Source of the DNA: Ectocarpus siliculosus | Lineage: Eukaryota; Sar; Phaeophyceae; Ectocarpales; Ectocarpaceae | Assembly: GCA_000310025.1 (NCBI GenBank) | Contig: FN649738.1 | Coordinates: forward strand, 1,046,363-1,099,077 | DNA: 52,715 nucleotides | Reading direction: 5' to 3' | Shown: piece by piece, positions 1 to 10,369 of the stretch | Position numbering within the stretch: position 1 is the first letter of the stretch | How the letters are laid out: every line of letters begins with the position of its first letter | Notes under the pieces: model-generated | The model's database searches: none | What the model was told of the DNA's origin: nothing | The model's input: only the letters and a program-made list of their open reading frames with translations | Position numbers and translations under genes: made by a program

Positions 1-180
1 TTGGTTTGATTTGGTTTGGGTTGGGTTGGGTTGGGTTGGGTTTTTGGTAGGGTAGGGTAGGGTAGGGTAGGGTAGCGTTGGGTTGGGTCGGTCGGTCGGG
101 CGGCCGGTCGACCGGGCGGCCTTGGGCCGCCTTCGTCGATCGCGCCGCCGTCGCTCCGTCGATCGTCGCCGTCGACCGCC
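1..180. repeat. G-rich simple repeat tract at window start
   Basis: The first 75 bases are runs of GGGTT and then GGGTA units, followed by GTCGG/CGGCC-rich simple sequence. The pattern is telomere-like in composition, but the unit changes within the tract (TTGGG, then TAGGG). It could be subtelomeric DNA, an interstitial tract or ordinary G-rich microsatellite at a contig edge. No gene is visible. Confidence 0.5.
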
Positions 181-186
181 CTTGTA

Positions 187-243
187 ATTAATAATAGCGG
201 CAATGGCCCCCAATAGCGGCAATCTTGCCGCAATAGCGGAGAA
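187..243. repeat. Cluster of AATAGCGGCAAT motifs
   Basis: Three copies of a TAGCGGCAA-like motif, two direct and one inverted, lie within 57 bp. A related cluster (GCCGCTATATCGG, which is the same core read on the other strand) lies at 1818-1937. The two clusters point towards each other. They could be the subterminal repeats of one DNA transposon of about 1.75 kb, but I found no convincing terminal inverted repeat with a target duplication. Confidence 0.4.
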
Positions 244-552
244 AACGTTTTGATGCGCACACCAAAATGAAGATGGTAAAGGGAAAAAGTAGGGTATAAT
301 TTCCTGTACTGTATACATACACGTACGTGTGTAGTGTGTAGCGTGACGTGTGTTGTGCTTGGCCGGATAAATACAATGAGTGATTCTACATTGATTCTTC
401 GTGGTTGGTTGGGCATTTCAAAACGAAACACAGCTGATCTCGGCCCTTCACGTCAAATACAGAAACTCTTGCTCGTCAAATGACATCGATGCCATTCTTT
501 TCTCCGTCGTAGTTACGCAAATAAATGTTATTATCTGGTGAGTCACATGTCC

Positions 553-663
553 GCAGGAGGGCGTCCAACCCCCCTCCTATGTGACCCTGGTTGGGTCGTC
601 TAGCTAGTAGAAGTGGAGGATGGGGGCCAGAGGGGCAGACGACAGAGTCCAATGATGGGAGAA
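553..663 (+). repeat. Dispersed repeat, copy 1 (inverted copy at 11938-12050)
   Basis: About 110 bp here, from GCAGGAGG to the GATGGGAGAA end, reappears on the opposite strand at 11938-12050 with only scattered changes. Shared blocks include CCTCCTATGTGACCC and TTGGGTCGTCTAGCTA. No coding capacity is evident. It is probably a piece of an interspersed element. Confidence 0.7.
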
Positions 664-959
664 TTGTTTTTTTGTAAGATGGGGTTCTGACGTTCGGACC
701 AAGGAAAGATCACGTAGAAAACAGTGTAGTACTTGTACGCGAAACCAACTGGCTGGATGGAGCTACCAAGCAGTAAACGTCGAATACCCCCCCCCCCCGG
801 GGCATCAATCCCAACCGTTGCAATGCCTTTGCAGCCCTACGTAGGCATCTGCCGACTATTTCCCCTATCTTGTAAACGCTCTGTTTGATGTCCAACTGCC
901 GTGGTGACGGTTTAACGACGTTGGTGCCTGTCATTCTCTCTGAATGGTCGGTTTGGGAG

Positions 960-1686
960 TACCGTAAACGACACAAGATAACACACCCACATAAAAAACC
1001 ACATCCCCCACAGAATACGACACCCCGGTGAAAGTTTTCGGCATTTCTGACAAACCATCCATTTATCACCGGGGCTACATAAGGGTACCCCGCAAGCTCC
1101 TCCGTCTATCACCGGGGTGACACAACATCTGCCGCGTGGGCATGTGGGTATCTCACACGCACAACATCTGCGTAACCCTCTTTTGGTCGTACCCAATAGT
1201 AAGGTATGCAGGAGCCTACTTTTTTGTGTAAGGGGGCAGGACGGATGGCGCACTCTGTGGCCACCGAGTCATGTGCTCAGGAGTTTCGTCACCTCCGTTG
1301 AGCTCCTTTGTTTTACCACATTCCGCAGAACCACAAGTCAAGAAGTGTTCGTACAGGCAATGCTATCACACTACCGCAATACCAACCAAGTGTGCGGCAG
1401 CAGCGGTTCAACTCTACAAGAAGTGTTACAACACCTTTTTATCACACATTCTCATTATCACACCCAACACCCACCCTGGGGTATTCGGACGTGCTAGCAC
1501 ACCCCCTTACCCCCTCATTTATCACACCCGTAACACACCCTGTGCGTGTTCGGGCGTGCTATCACACTCCCTTAAGGGCCCCAGCAAGCTGCACTTTATC
1601 ACCTGGGCTACATAAGACACCACACCATATTTCTAAAGCCCAAAATGTTATCACCGGGGTGTGTTATCTTGTGTCGTTTACGGTAT
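960..1686. mobile_element. MITE-like element with 28-bp inverted repeats
   Basis: A perfect 28-bp inverted repeat starts TACCGTAAACGACACAAG at 960-987 and recurs in reverse at 1659-1686. If the outermost TA on each side is the target duplication, the element is 962-1684, about 0.72 kb, fitting a Tc1/mariner-type non-autonomous element. The interior is crowded with TATCACACC and ATCACCGGGG motifs (for example near 1067, 1111, 1440, 1516, 1596 and 1648). Only short low-quality ORFs lie inside, so it would need a transposase supplied in trans. Confidence 0.6.
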
Positions 1687-1817
1687 ACGATGTTCTACAT
1701 CCGCGCATGATACGTGTGGCGCCCACGGGGTGTGTGTGTTTGAGTGCGCGCAGGTGAAACACATGGGGCCCCGCATGTTTGGAATTGCCGTGATCGGGTG
1801 TGTGAGATACCCCAAAT

Positions 1818-1937
1818 GTGCCGCTATATCGGGCTTCGTCCTCTATGCCGCTATATCGGCTCAAAATTGGGACAAGAGATTTTTATACCGCTATATCGGC
1901 AAGTCCGCTATTCAGGTTGCCGCTATATCGGGCCACC
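1818..1937. repeat. GCCGCTATATCGG repeat cluster
   Basis: Four copies of a near-palindromic CCGCTATATCGG motif plus one partial copy (CCGCTATT) occur in 120 bp. The core is related to the motif at 187-243. Such clusters are typical of the subterminal region of DNA transposons, though no terminus could be fixed. From here to about 2640 I see no convincing gene. Confidence 0.5.
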
Positions 1938-2648
1938 TAAATAGTGTGCGGCTGCCCGGCGAGTTGTTCATTTAACGGTCTCCATCTCTCGTTGTATCAT
2001 GTCGTAGGTGAAGATATTGTCCACAATGGTCCAGAGTGTGAGTTGCAGCACGTACGTGTACCTACTTGGAGACGGATCAAAAAAGAAAACAAACAACAAA
2101 TATGCCAATATCACAGTATTAGTAAAACGACGGTCGACGACGACGTTCCTAGCTGTGTGTAACTCATGTAGGTGATACCATAGATTGTCTGATTTTCTAT
2201 CTTCCACTTCCACCACATTACACCCTGTATTTCTTACACAACGTACCCACATCCATCCGCCGGCTACGTCCTTCTTTTCCCCGACGACGACGCAAGTCTA
2301 GCGCTGCGTCAAGTAATAATGTCATCAGTGACGTCCCGCCTATTCGGCGGGCGGCCGCCATACAATAGTAGAAGTTGCATGCCGCCTCCACATACGGCTT
2401 CCATGGAAGTTGTGAACGAGAACTTCAGGCTTTGATGGAAGTTGACCAAGCTTCCATGGAGGCATCAACAGTTGGATTTCGACCTTTCCCGGCTACTTTC
2501 AGTTTAATGGCAAACTTCCGTCCATGTCCAAATCACGTTCTTCAACAAGGTCCTCCACGGATTCCAGTTCACTTCGTCAATATCGAGGTGAGTGATCCCT
2601 CTCCAGGGGGCACGCGGGGGGGATTGTTCGCCCGGGTATGTTTGCCTC

Positions 2649-2858
2649 TTAGGTTCCCTTTGCGCGGGTGTTGCTCCGAGCGACTTTGAGGTGAAGGAAT
2701 AGGCCATACTCTGCCCACCATTCACCGTCAACCGATCTCATCACGGTTGGTCCGTATTGCGGGGGCACCGTCGGACTTCCACGACACCTGATTCGGTCTT
2801 TGATTGAGACATAGGCGCCTGCTTCATGCACCAATCGGGACACAGGCTTCCAGCCCAC
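2649..2858 (-). CDS. Possible exon of unknown gene
   Basis: The minus strand is open here, with a compositionally normal reading that includes the stretch RSVDGEWWAEYGLFLHL near the downstream part. It lies in line with better-supported exons of the same strand at 3277-5220 and may belong to that gene. I could not fix splice borders and recognise no domain. A plus-strand reading of the same region is also open, so the call is weak. Confidence 0.25.
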   Translation of the reverse strand: MGWKPVSRLVHEAGAYVSIKDRIRCRGSPTVPPQYGPTVMRSVDGEWWAEYGLFLHLKVARSNTRAKGT

Positions 2859-3276
2859 ACCTCGCCCGTCTTTGCATGTCCAGGCAGGGACTCGACGATC
2901 TCGCAGACAGATTCAGGGATCGCTTTGACGTGGAACGGCAGAAGCGCGCTAGGGCAATCCGAGCACACCTGACGCATGATCAATTTCGGACAGTGACAAT
3001 GGAGAGACAGAGATTAGGACAGGGCTAACAAACTCACGCTGAAACTGGCGCTTGCGGCGCGTTCCAGTCTTCGCCTGCGTCGGAAGTCTTCATATTGTAA
3101 TGTTTGTTTGGTGTAGAGCACTACATTCGTATGTTATTTGCCGCCCCGTCTAGTTCGAGAGCCAGTCTACACCTTCCCGTGTATGTTTCACGCGCCAGCC
3201 AAGTCACACATCTCTGGAGCATCAACCAGAAACCGAACAATACGTGTTGTTTTGGCTCAATAGTCTACATACCCAC

Positions 3277-3384
3277 CTGGAACGACTTCCCGACCTCCGC
3301 GCTCATTTTTCGAATTTCGTCGGTTGATGCGGCGGCCTTTGCATAAAGTTTCGCCTTTGTTTCCACGGCCCGGCCGATCATGAC
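3277..3384 (-). CDS. Internal exon, unknown protein
   Basis: A 108-bp phase 0-0 exon is bordered by TTTGCAG/GTC (acceptor) and CCAG/GTGGGT (donor). It encodes 36 residues starting VMIGRAVETK and ending VGKSFQ, an Ala/Lys-rich stretch likely to be helical. It lies downstream of the exons at 3615-3785 and 4638-4793, and all three have intact phase-0 borders, so they probably belong to one transcript. The product is not recognised. Confidence 0.55.
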
Positions 3385-3614
3385 CTGCAAATTGCATTTC
3401 ACACACAGTTAGGCCGGTGAAAGACGAAAGGAGAACCCTTGGCTTTGGCTCGACCTTGAAGGGAAATGTGTAGACGGGCTCAACGTCACCTTTAGACAAA
3501 TGTCTCTCACCCTTCGCTCTACATACAGCCGTCTGTTGGTTTCATAAAACAGACACCACCAGAGGCGATTGGAGCAACGGTTTCGGTCCGGGTAAGCATT
3601 TGCCTTCGACTTAC

Positions 3615-3785
3615 ATTAGCCAGCATCTCTGTTATCGTGGAGTGCACCATGATTGTCCCGTTGCGCGTTTCAGGGGCGGACGCGTCTGAGGAGACGTAGT
3701 GAAAGTGATGGCTGGCTGCGAAACGCCGAACTCCGTTTATTCCGTTGTTCGATTCTTCGTTTTCGAACAGTTTCGCCTGGTACAT
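3615..3785 (-). CDS. Internal exon, unknown protein
   Basis: A 171-bp phase 0-0 exon runs between TTGCCAG (acceptor) and GCTAAT/GTAAGT (a near-consensus donor). The 57 residues begin MYQAKLFENEE and contain an aromatic and His-rich middle (SHHFHYVSS) and one N-glycosylation sequon (NGT). The next exon upstream on the minus strand is at 4638-4793. No family was recognised. Confidence 0.6.
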
Positions 3786-4637
3786 CTGGCAATAGGAAAA
3801 GCAGCAGCGCAGGTCAGCATGGGGGGAGGAAAACAAGAGCAGCTAAGGTATATAATGCCGAATGTCGTACTTTGTGACGCCCGGGCAGTCCATGATATCT
3901 ACAGCAGAATGCCATGTCTGCATTCACGGAAACGGCGTTGACTCATTGCATGAGCGCCCCACCGTGACGAGGACAAAGAGATTGGGTGAAAATGTGGCAC
4001 GGGAGAGCTCGGCCCGTTTGTTGATATGCAACACACACATATATGGCTCTACATTGCTCGAGCCCACAAAGTACAGCGAGGCGGCTGGAACAAATGACCT
4101 ATCATCTAAACAGTGATGTGGACACAACAAGGACCCGCGTGTAAACCAACAACGCCAGCGCTCTGCACAAGTGACTCAGAAAAGTGAGCATGTAGGCGAA
4201 GTTCGTTCCCACGTACGAAGTTTAGGCAAACTACGGTACATACATCTGTACTATGAGGGAGTGTAATTACCCTAGCGGCCTTCCAGAGGAACCGATATAA
4301 TCATACGTGTTTATTTTACTTTCGCTGGGACTCGTGCGTGTCGAACGGGAGCGCTATTGGATCCATGCTAAGTCTCGTTTGCCCCAACATCTTGCCTGTG
4401 ACGTCTGAATGTCTGGGGCCTCTTTGGTCCACACTATCTGTCACTGCTGAAAAATCTTGGTCATTCCAAAATGTCACATTTGACACTCAATGTTTGGGTA
4501 CTATGCCTGGGGAGGGTTTCCGTGCCTGGATGACCGGTGCGGACGTTAGAAGGTGCTGAGCAGAGATCGGAACGGACAATAATGTGAAAGGCAGCCCATC
4601 TACACAATGAAGGCGGCCCTAAACCAACCAAACTCAC

Positions 4638-4793
4638 AGGAAATACGCTCATGAAGGATACGCGAGGGTCTCGGGTTTCGTAACCTTCCATTTTGCCGAG
4701 TCCATTGTCGTCGTCTGGCGAACTGCCTAAGTGCCATATCCTGACGTCTTCCAGATCGGTCATGGTTGGGTTATCTTCCTTCCACAAAATCTC
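4638..4793 (-). CDS. Internal exon, unknown protein
   Basis: A 156-bp phase 0-0 exon runs between ATTCAG/GAG (acceptor) and TTTCCT/GTGAGT (donor). The 52 residues begin EILWKEDNP, contain an Asp-rich loop (SSPDDDNG) and end SFMSVFP. The balanced, mostly hydrophilic composition and clean borders support a real exon. With 3277-3384, 3615-3785 and 5152-5220 it makes a run of symmetrical phase-0 exons. It may be the 3' half of the secreted PC-esterase-like gene starting at 10365, or a separate gene. Confidence 0.6.
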
Positions 4794-5151
4794 CTGAATG
4801 TTGGTGTGCACCGTGCCAAGGAAACAGGAACGTTAATGTGATCACGATAACGAATCTTAGATCTCGAAAAGAAGTTTCCGTTAACGAGCGGAAGAGATGG
4901 TGCTGGCCCATTTGCTTTGCCAATCTCCTTTACATGACTCTGCAGCACCATCATAATGCCCCCGTCCGACCTTCGAGAGGGTTGTAATGGCTCAGAGGGG
5001 CTCGCTCAAGAACAAATTACGGCGGAGATGCTACTTGCGCAAGCCAATCGTCGCATTCCTCGATGACCTCGGACGGTAGATTGTTCAATCGCCTGTCTCA
5101 GGGCTATTGAAGCTTCCGGCACATCGTACAGCGGAACCCGATGGCACTCAC

Positions 5152-5220
5152 AAATCCAGCCATGTGATCCACGAACGAGAGCTTTCCTTCCCAGCTAGGC
5201 GGCAGGGCGCCCATGAGTAC
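5152..5220 (-). CDS. Internal exon, unknown protein
   Basis: A 69-bp phase 0-0 exon runs between ATCCGCAG (acceptor) and GGATTT/GTGAGT (donor). It encodes 23 residues including GALPPSWEGKLSFVDH. Its phase agrees with the neighbouring minus-strand exons. A further short exon around 5020-5080, reading VIEECDDWLAQ before a GTAGCA donor, is possible but less certain. Confidence 0.5.
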
Positions 5221-5639
5221 CTGCGGATGCGAGCATGTGTGTGATGCACGAGTTGTGTATGCACATCTTCAGCGCGATCGGAGTGTGCGAATGGTGGGGA
5301 ACCCGACTGCTACACAAGAAAGAACGAGCAGAATTCTTCAAGGCCAGGCGCAACAAGACCTGCTTGGCGCCCATAGGTTCTCTTGGTTAATTGTTTCCCA
5401 AGACTCCTGTGCCCAGTCCCCTGTCAAGATGCCAACCTGTTTTCCCTGTTACACATCGACCATAATGCATTCCACATGATGTACCTGGTATATAGTACAG
5501 AAATCCAAAAACAGCCGCCCACATCGCATGCCCTCGATGCTCGTAGGCCCCGCGTGAAGGCCAAGCACTATGGCAATTTTCAGGCAGATGCTGCTACTAA
5601 TCGTGGTCAGGCAACCTACAAGTTCTACACTCTCTGACG

Positions 5640-5850
5640 GTCAAGAGTGTACTCATGCGGTAAATCGTCTGTTGTCCATCTTCGTTCCGTGTCACCTCAA
5701 CCGAGAATTGGGTGCCTTCTTTGCTGGACGGGATTAAATTGGACGGAGCCATCACGATCGTAGGCCACGGGCCACCTTCTCGAAAAATCGTCGACGCCAG
5801 GAACTGCTCGGCGGAGTGAATGAAGGCTGACGTGCTCCCGCTCATGAGTT
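5640..5850 (-). CDS. Probable exon, beta-rich segment
   Basis: An open minus-strand reading contains SAEQFLASTIFREGG, then PWPTIVMAPSNLIP, then EGTQFSVEVTRNEDGQQTI. The alternation of hydrophobic and polar residues suggests beta strands, as in extracellular domains. The exact acceptor and donor are unresolved. It lies between the exon at 6520-6669 and the one at 5152-5220 and could join either. Confidence 0.4.
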
Positions 5851-6519
5851 TTTCGTTGTTGCAGACCAGCGAATCTACCGAGTTGGAGAGGCTAGCGTTG
5901 GTGAAAAAAAGCAGCGCATTATGTTCGTCTAGGCTTCAATATGGAACAGCAATGGCGGCAACCAGAACAATTCCCGATGGAGCTGGCGCCATTCCAAGCC
6001 GATATCGCAAGCTCTCTGCACGCGAAACACAACAATAAATTTAGTTTTCCGCTCCACATGAGCAACTTTGGCAACGTGAATTGCGCTTGGCGTGATTAGA
6101 CCAATAATCATGTACCAATTGTTCTTGAGGGTTGTTTCGCAAGGCAGGGGTCTCGGGGTACCATTGCCGGAACAGGTTAACCTACGAATAGTCACCACCA
6201 CGTACAGTACGTGTACAAGGACGTAAAACACGGGAACAGCGGATAAAATGCATAATGAAGAAGGGACGTCAAATATAAGCCTAATTTGTCTTTCAGTCTG
6301 AACGAACACCGGCGAACAAGAATAGCGCACCCATGGTCCGACATATTTCTTCATGTAAACCGCTCCTGTCAACTCACAGCTGCGGGAGCTGAGAATTTAC
6401 ACGGAGTAGCTCAACGGTTGACCGACAAACATGGACACTCAAGGCACGAGACCATTCTGACAGCAATGCACCCGCCCAAACCATCCGTTACAGCTACCTG
6501 CTAATGGGGCTACGCTCAC

Positions 6520-6669
6520 CGGGACTGCTGGTGATTCTAAACAACCGCATATCCTGGATAGAGAGGGTATAGGCAAAAACGTTACGAATGCGTGCGGTGT
6601 TAAAAGGTTGCATGTCAGTGCGCATCGACGGGCGAAAGTGGAATTGGTCCCACTCCTTCATCTTCCACG
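6520..6669 (-). CDS. Exon of PC-esterase-like gene (3' part)
   Basis: A strong acceptor (pyrimidine tract then CTCTCTAG) and a strong donor (CCCG/GTGAGC) bracket 150 bp. The open frame includes WKMKEWDQFHFRPSM followed by RTDMQPFNTARIRNV. A Trp-Asp...Phe-Arg-Pro stretch of this kind would suit the C-terminal half of the PC-esterase domain begun at 7017-7715. The phase with the exon at 6760-6884 does not resolve with the borders I chose, so one border may differ. Confidence 0.5.
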
Positions 6670-6759
6670 CTAGAGAGAAAGAAAATATTGATGTGTAGTG
6701 CTGAACGAAAGTACGCGTGCCCTCACTTGCTGAGTGTGTGAAAGGAGCAGAGTTGCTAC

Positions 6760-6884
6760 CTATGAATCTTAACATGGATAACGAAAGACTGTTTCATCTT
6801 GTCATGGAGATAGTAAGCGTTGCACGTCGGTGTTCTACGGTCACACCGCTTTGAAATCAACTTCCAGTCATTACTCGCGCCCCG
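6760..6884 (-). CDS. Probable exon of PC-esterase-like gene
   Basis: The exon starts after CCCAAG and continues the frame from the phase-0 donor at 7017. It encodes about 41 residues beginning RGASNDWKLISKRC and including TPTCNAYYLHDKMKQ, and it ends at CATAG/GTAGC. The two Cys and the aromatic run suit an extracellular enzyme. The acceptor is weak, so the start is uncertain. Confidence 0.45.
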
Positions 6885-7016
6885 CTTGGGACCCGAGCGA
6901 TGTGACTTCACCCAGGGCAACAAAGTTGACCTCAAAACAGCAAACACTACTCCACAAGAAGGAGCCCGCTCGCATCACCAGTAGAGCTCAACGGACATTA
7001 TTCAAGAAATCCTTAC

Positions 7017-7715
7017 CTGATACGTCAGGCGGAAGTTTCCAACCCGGACGTCGGCGTATCCCCAGCATTTCTGAATTACACTTGACCGGATGTCGTGCTT
7101 TTGCCCGGCCGCTAACACCATGTCTACCAGGGTCAGAAACACACCCCTTTGGACGGATCCTCCCAACACCAGAAGCCACGTCGGCTCGCCGTCGAGACTG
7201 GCAAGGAGCATGAGATCCTCATATGAAAACGTGTCGAAAACACAAGATTTGGGCTGAAACACCCACCCGTTTCTCATAACTCCATGCGCCGCACTAGCTA
7301 CGTTCGAGGATAGCCATGTCCCGGACCTCCAAAATGTATCCGCGATGTCTTTGTTGGCATCTTCGTGGGTGCTACACACTGGAAGGGAGTTGATGTCCAG
7401 CGTCGGAGCATCGCCGGCAATCGTGAGACTGAAGGGGCTGCCCAAGATAGGAACGCCCTCATCCTTTTTTGAAGACTCGACTTCATCGATATACACCAGG
7501 TAGTCCCCGGGGAAATCACTCTTGTACGTGGCGGTTAGAGTGCCGTTCTTGCTGCCGCCGTCTACTACCTCCGCGATCAAGATCTGCGGTGTCGTGCATG
7601 AAATGTTCGAGTGTGTACACATGAAGTGGGAGTTGTATTCAATACGGACCATTTCTGCCGGGTAGGAGCTCCACTCCGTTGTCACACAGAGGGGTTCCTC
7701 TCCCTGAGACCCCTT
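7017..7715 (-). CDS. Filamin-like Ig fold plus NXPE/PC-esterase core exon
   Basis: A 699-bp phase 0-0 exon (233 codons) runs between CTGCAG and TATCAG/GTAAGG. Its first third looks like a filamin/ABP280-type Ig repeat: an alternating strand pattern (GTLTATYKSDFPGDYLVYI) closed by GSPFSLTIAG. Then come LPVCS, GTWLSS, and WVFQPKSCVF, the Cys/Trp spacing that precedes the esterase core in NXPE and TBL-type PC-esterases. The core is WLLVLGGSVQRGVFL, equivalent to the GDS motif, with Ser as the expected nucleophile and Gly where Asp is usual. In known families this domain transfers or removes acyl groups on glycans in the secretory pathway or outside the cell. The exon fits the signal-peptide exon at 10228-10365. 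I did not identify the catalytic Asp/His pair, so activity is inferred only. Confidence 0.65.
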
Positions 7716-7775
7716 CTGCAGTGCTTGCCTTCGACGTTCAGTTGAGGATCGAATACAAACAATAATCGAGACCAC

Positions 7776-9065
7776 CGCACATAGTCAGTGTTGCAAATAC
7801 GGGCGCACCCGACACATACTCCGCCGCCGGTTTTGTGAGTTTTGCCAGCACGCAAAACGCTGTGAGTTACTCACAGTGAATTATGTATTGGATGGAAGGT
7901 GGTCACTCTATCCTCTCGCGTTTAATATGTACCGTCGTTCCCAAGACCGTAATATTGCGAGTTATCGTACCGCGGTCGTTGTTTTACCTTTTCGCTATTT
8001 TCGTTTCACCGCAAAGCGATGCGATAACTCCGAACCCGTGAGGGAATCGAATTACAATACAAATCGTTTGGCTTTTACATATTACGGGCATGCTTTTGCG
8101 ATACCTCTGGTGTGTGCAGTCTGAGTATAACCGTAAAGGCGACACCTGGTCGCTTCACGAACACCCCTGTGCGATAACCCCAGTATCATTGGAAATATGG
8201 ATCTATGTTTCTCTTGTCCTTGATGCCTCCATGTGTGGCTTGGGACGATACCATATACAGCGGATCGAACATGCCCGCACCGGCATGCTTGCAGGGTAAA
8301 AACTTCCCCCGGAACCGTTGGCACTCAGCTACTCTGGGTTGCTAGTCATCGCACTCCTGTGCGATGACTCCGGACACTGTGCAGTAATCTAATGTGTATA
8401 ACAAGGTGACCAACATTCCTCTCTGGCGCTACAAATGGCTTCGCACATGTTGATTCCTCCACATACATGCGGTTCGGGCTCCGATGGGTTTCATGTATCT
8501 TTGACCTCTCTTGATGACCAGGTGGCTGGTTCAAATCAAATGCCGATTTGCATTGCTGATACCTCGTCCTGCCGTGTTTATTCTTCAGCCGACTCCGCCA
8601 CTCCGGGTGACAAGGTTGGTGAATGGTTCTTTCGTCATACTGTGCTGTACGACCGACCCTATGCGCCGGACAGGAAATCCACGTAGTAGGTACAGTGTGG
8701 ACCTGCCCCGTGTTCGGATGGTGTGTTCAAGACGTTTCTGTCACTTGTTTTAAGGACAGCAGATGAGTTCAAGACTCTGAGACAAGGAGGCGGGAGACAG
8801 AGTGCACAACGCCAGAAAGCACTCTCAGAGAGCCGACCCCCGTGGATCAACCACGAATCCAACCCAGGGTGCTATCAGAGTATCTGCGAAGCCACCATCC
8901 TATATTGTATATCCCAATCCGCCCATGCTCACACCAACGCCCCGACCAACCACCTCCCCAAACATCTCCCCAAACTCATAATTTCCTCCTGTACAATGGA
9001 GTAGCTCGTGTACCAAGTATTATGACTGTCCCACCTGATCCTTATTCGCGATCCAAACGTATATG
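7776..9065. other. Probable large intron, no gene seen
   Basis: This stretch lies between minus-strand exons of the PC-esterase-like gene. It holds only short overlapping ORFs on both strands with no domain or splice context. Two small perfect hairpins are visible: CTGTGAG/CTCACAG near 7860-7876 and TCATCGCA/TGCGATGA near 8347-8368. Confidence 0.4.
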
Positions 9066-9699
9066 AACCTTGTGCTGGTGTTTGGTTTCCAGTCAGGCAG
9101 CGAGCCGAGTTGGTCCCCCACCAACTGAATTGTAAACGATGCCGGTCTTCCCACCGTCGCCTTGTGTAGTCCATCACCAGAGGCCGTGTGCGGGGCTCTT
9201 TCATGGGATCTGTAGCTGTGAGCCTATGCAACAAGCGGTCCGTCAGGCGGGAGCTTGTTTGGTGATTTCGATGTACCCACTGATTTTTTTGTACCGATTC
9301 ATTGAGTGCCCCCTTTCGCTGTGGGCGAATAGCATCCCTTTACCTGAGCGCCACGTGCTGCAGGAGTGAGCGCTGAAAAATACGGCGAGAAAAGGGGTGA
9401 CATCGACGGCCCCTCGTCGAGCACCTTTGGAATGAATATACTCCGGGCCTGAACTCGGCACACAACAGGAGTGCGTGAATGGTCCTGTTGGTAATCTGCT
9501 ATCGTGGCGCTTTCTGGCTCTAGACCGTGGGTGGGGTTGGAATCTCCTCGGAGTGCCAAAACAAGCAACATCATGGCCCAGAATCGTGAGTTCCCGTAAC
9601 AGAGGGAACAGAATACTGAACGCTTCTCGCGCAATCTTTTTCGAAGTCGAAGACAATTAACGCAGGAGACAAGGTGGACGAAAGCACAACAATAGAAGC

Positions 9700-9889
9700 T
9701 CCTGTGGTCACGTTCCTTCAGCGTGAATCGGGCGGGTGCGTCAAACGTATCCGGAATACCGAATTCAAGATGGGACAGGATCACAGACTGAGTCTGACGC
9801 CTATTCATTGGCCAGTCGGTTAGCGCGGTCGAAACTACTGTAATATTGATGCCGCACACTTCATGCGACCAATTGCTGATGCTGTAGTG
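9700..9889 (-). CDS. Probable 5' exon of the secreted PC-esterase-like gene
   Basis: After an acceptor at CACTACAG the minus strand reads ISNWSHEVCGINITVVSTALTDW and continues through HLEFGIPDTF and APARFTLKER. It has an NIT glycosylation sequon, one Cys and a beta-rich pattern. It lies between the signal peptide exon (10228-10365) and the core exon (7017-7715). The downstream border is approximate, and the upstream frame is closed by a stop just before the acceptor. Confidence 0.4.
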
Positions 9890-10227
9890 AGGAACAGACA
9901 GTACAATGTGGATGACGGTTCATATTCGTCTACTTGCAGCACCGGGCCCTCTGTCGGGCGGCAGCCGGTATGGGGCAGGCAAATCCGCGGTCAAGGAAGA
10001 AAGTCTGCAATCACGGTAGGTGTGTTTACCACATTGAATGGCGTTTGGATGCCCGATACAGGGAGGGTGACAAGGGCCGGGTCAATACCCACCCTATAGA
10101 GGAACCCCCCCCGAAACTCTGCTCGTTCTGCAGCCTGCCCTTGCGGTTGAGTCCTAAAAAAACTTCTACCCACATCCGCCGATCTCCAATGTACAGTAGT
10201 ATTAAGGCCGATTGGAAGATGCCATAC

Positions 10228-10365
10228 CTGCTCGTTGTCCGGTTTACCCTGAAAGCCACCGTCGATCTCCACTCTAACGGCGGGGGGGACAACTCCTTGG
10301 GCAGCCAACACGCATGTAGTTACGAGCAGAAGTCGAGCATTACAGCGGCCCTTTGTTACCCTCAT
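10228..10365 (-). CDS. First exon with signal peptide
   Basis: The ATG at 10365 opens 46 codons, ending at GAGCAG/GTATGG in phase 0. The first 28 residues are a textbook signal peptide: a basic start (MRVTKGRCNAR), a hydrophobic core (LLLVTTCVLAAQG) and a Val-Pro-Pro break. A short mature N-terminus (AVRVEIDGGFQGKPDNEQ) follows. It lies upstream of the minus-strand exons at 9.7 and 7.0-7.7 kb and is the best candidate start for that gene. The product would enter the secretory pathway. Confidence 0.6.
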
Positions 10366-10369
10366 GGTC

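Noticed and set aside
1817-1945. CRISPR or operator array of CCGCTATATCGG
   Set aside because: Irregular spacing, few copies and mixed orientation fit transposon subterminal motifs better.
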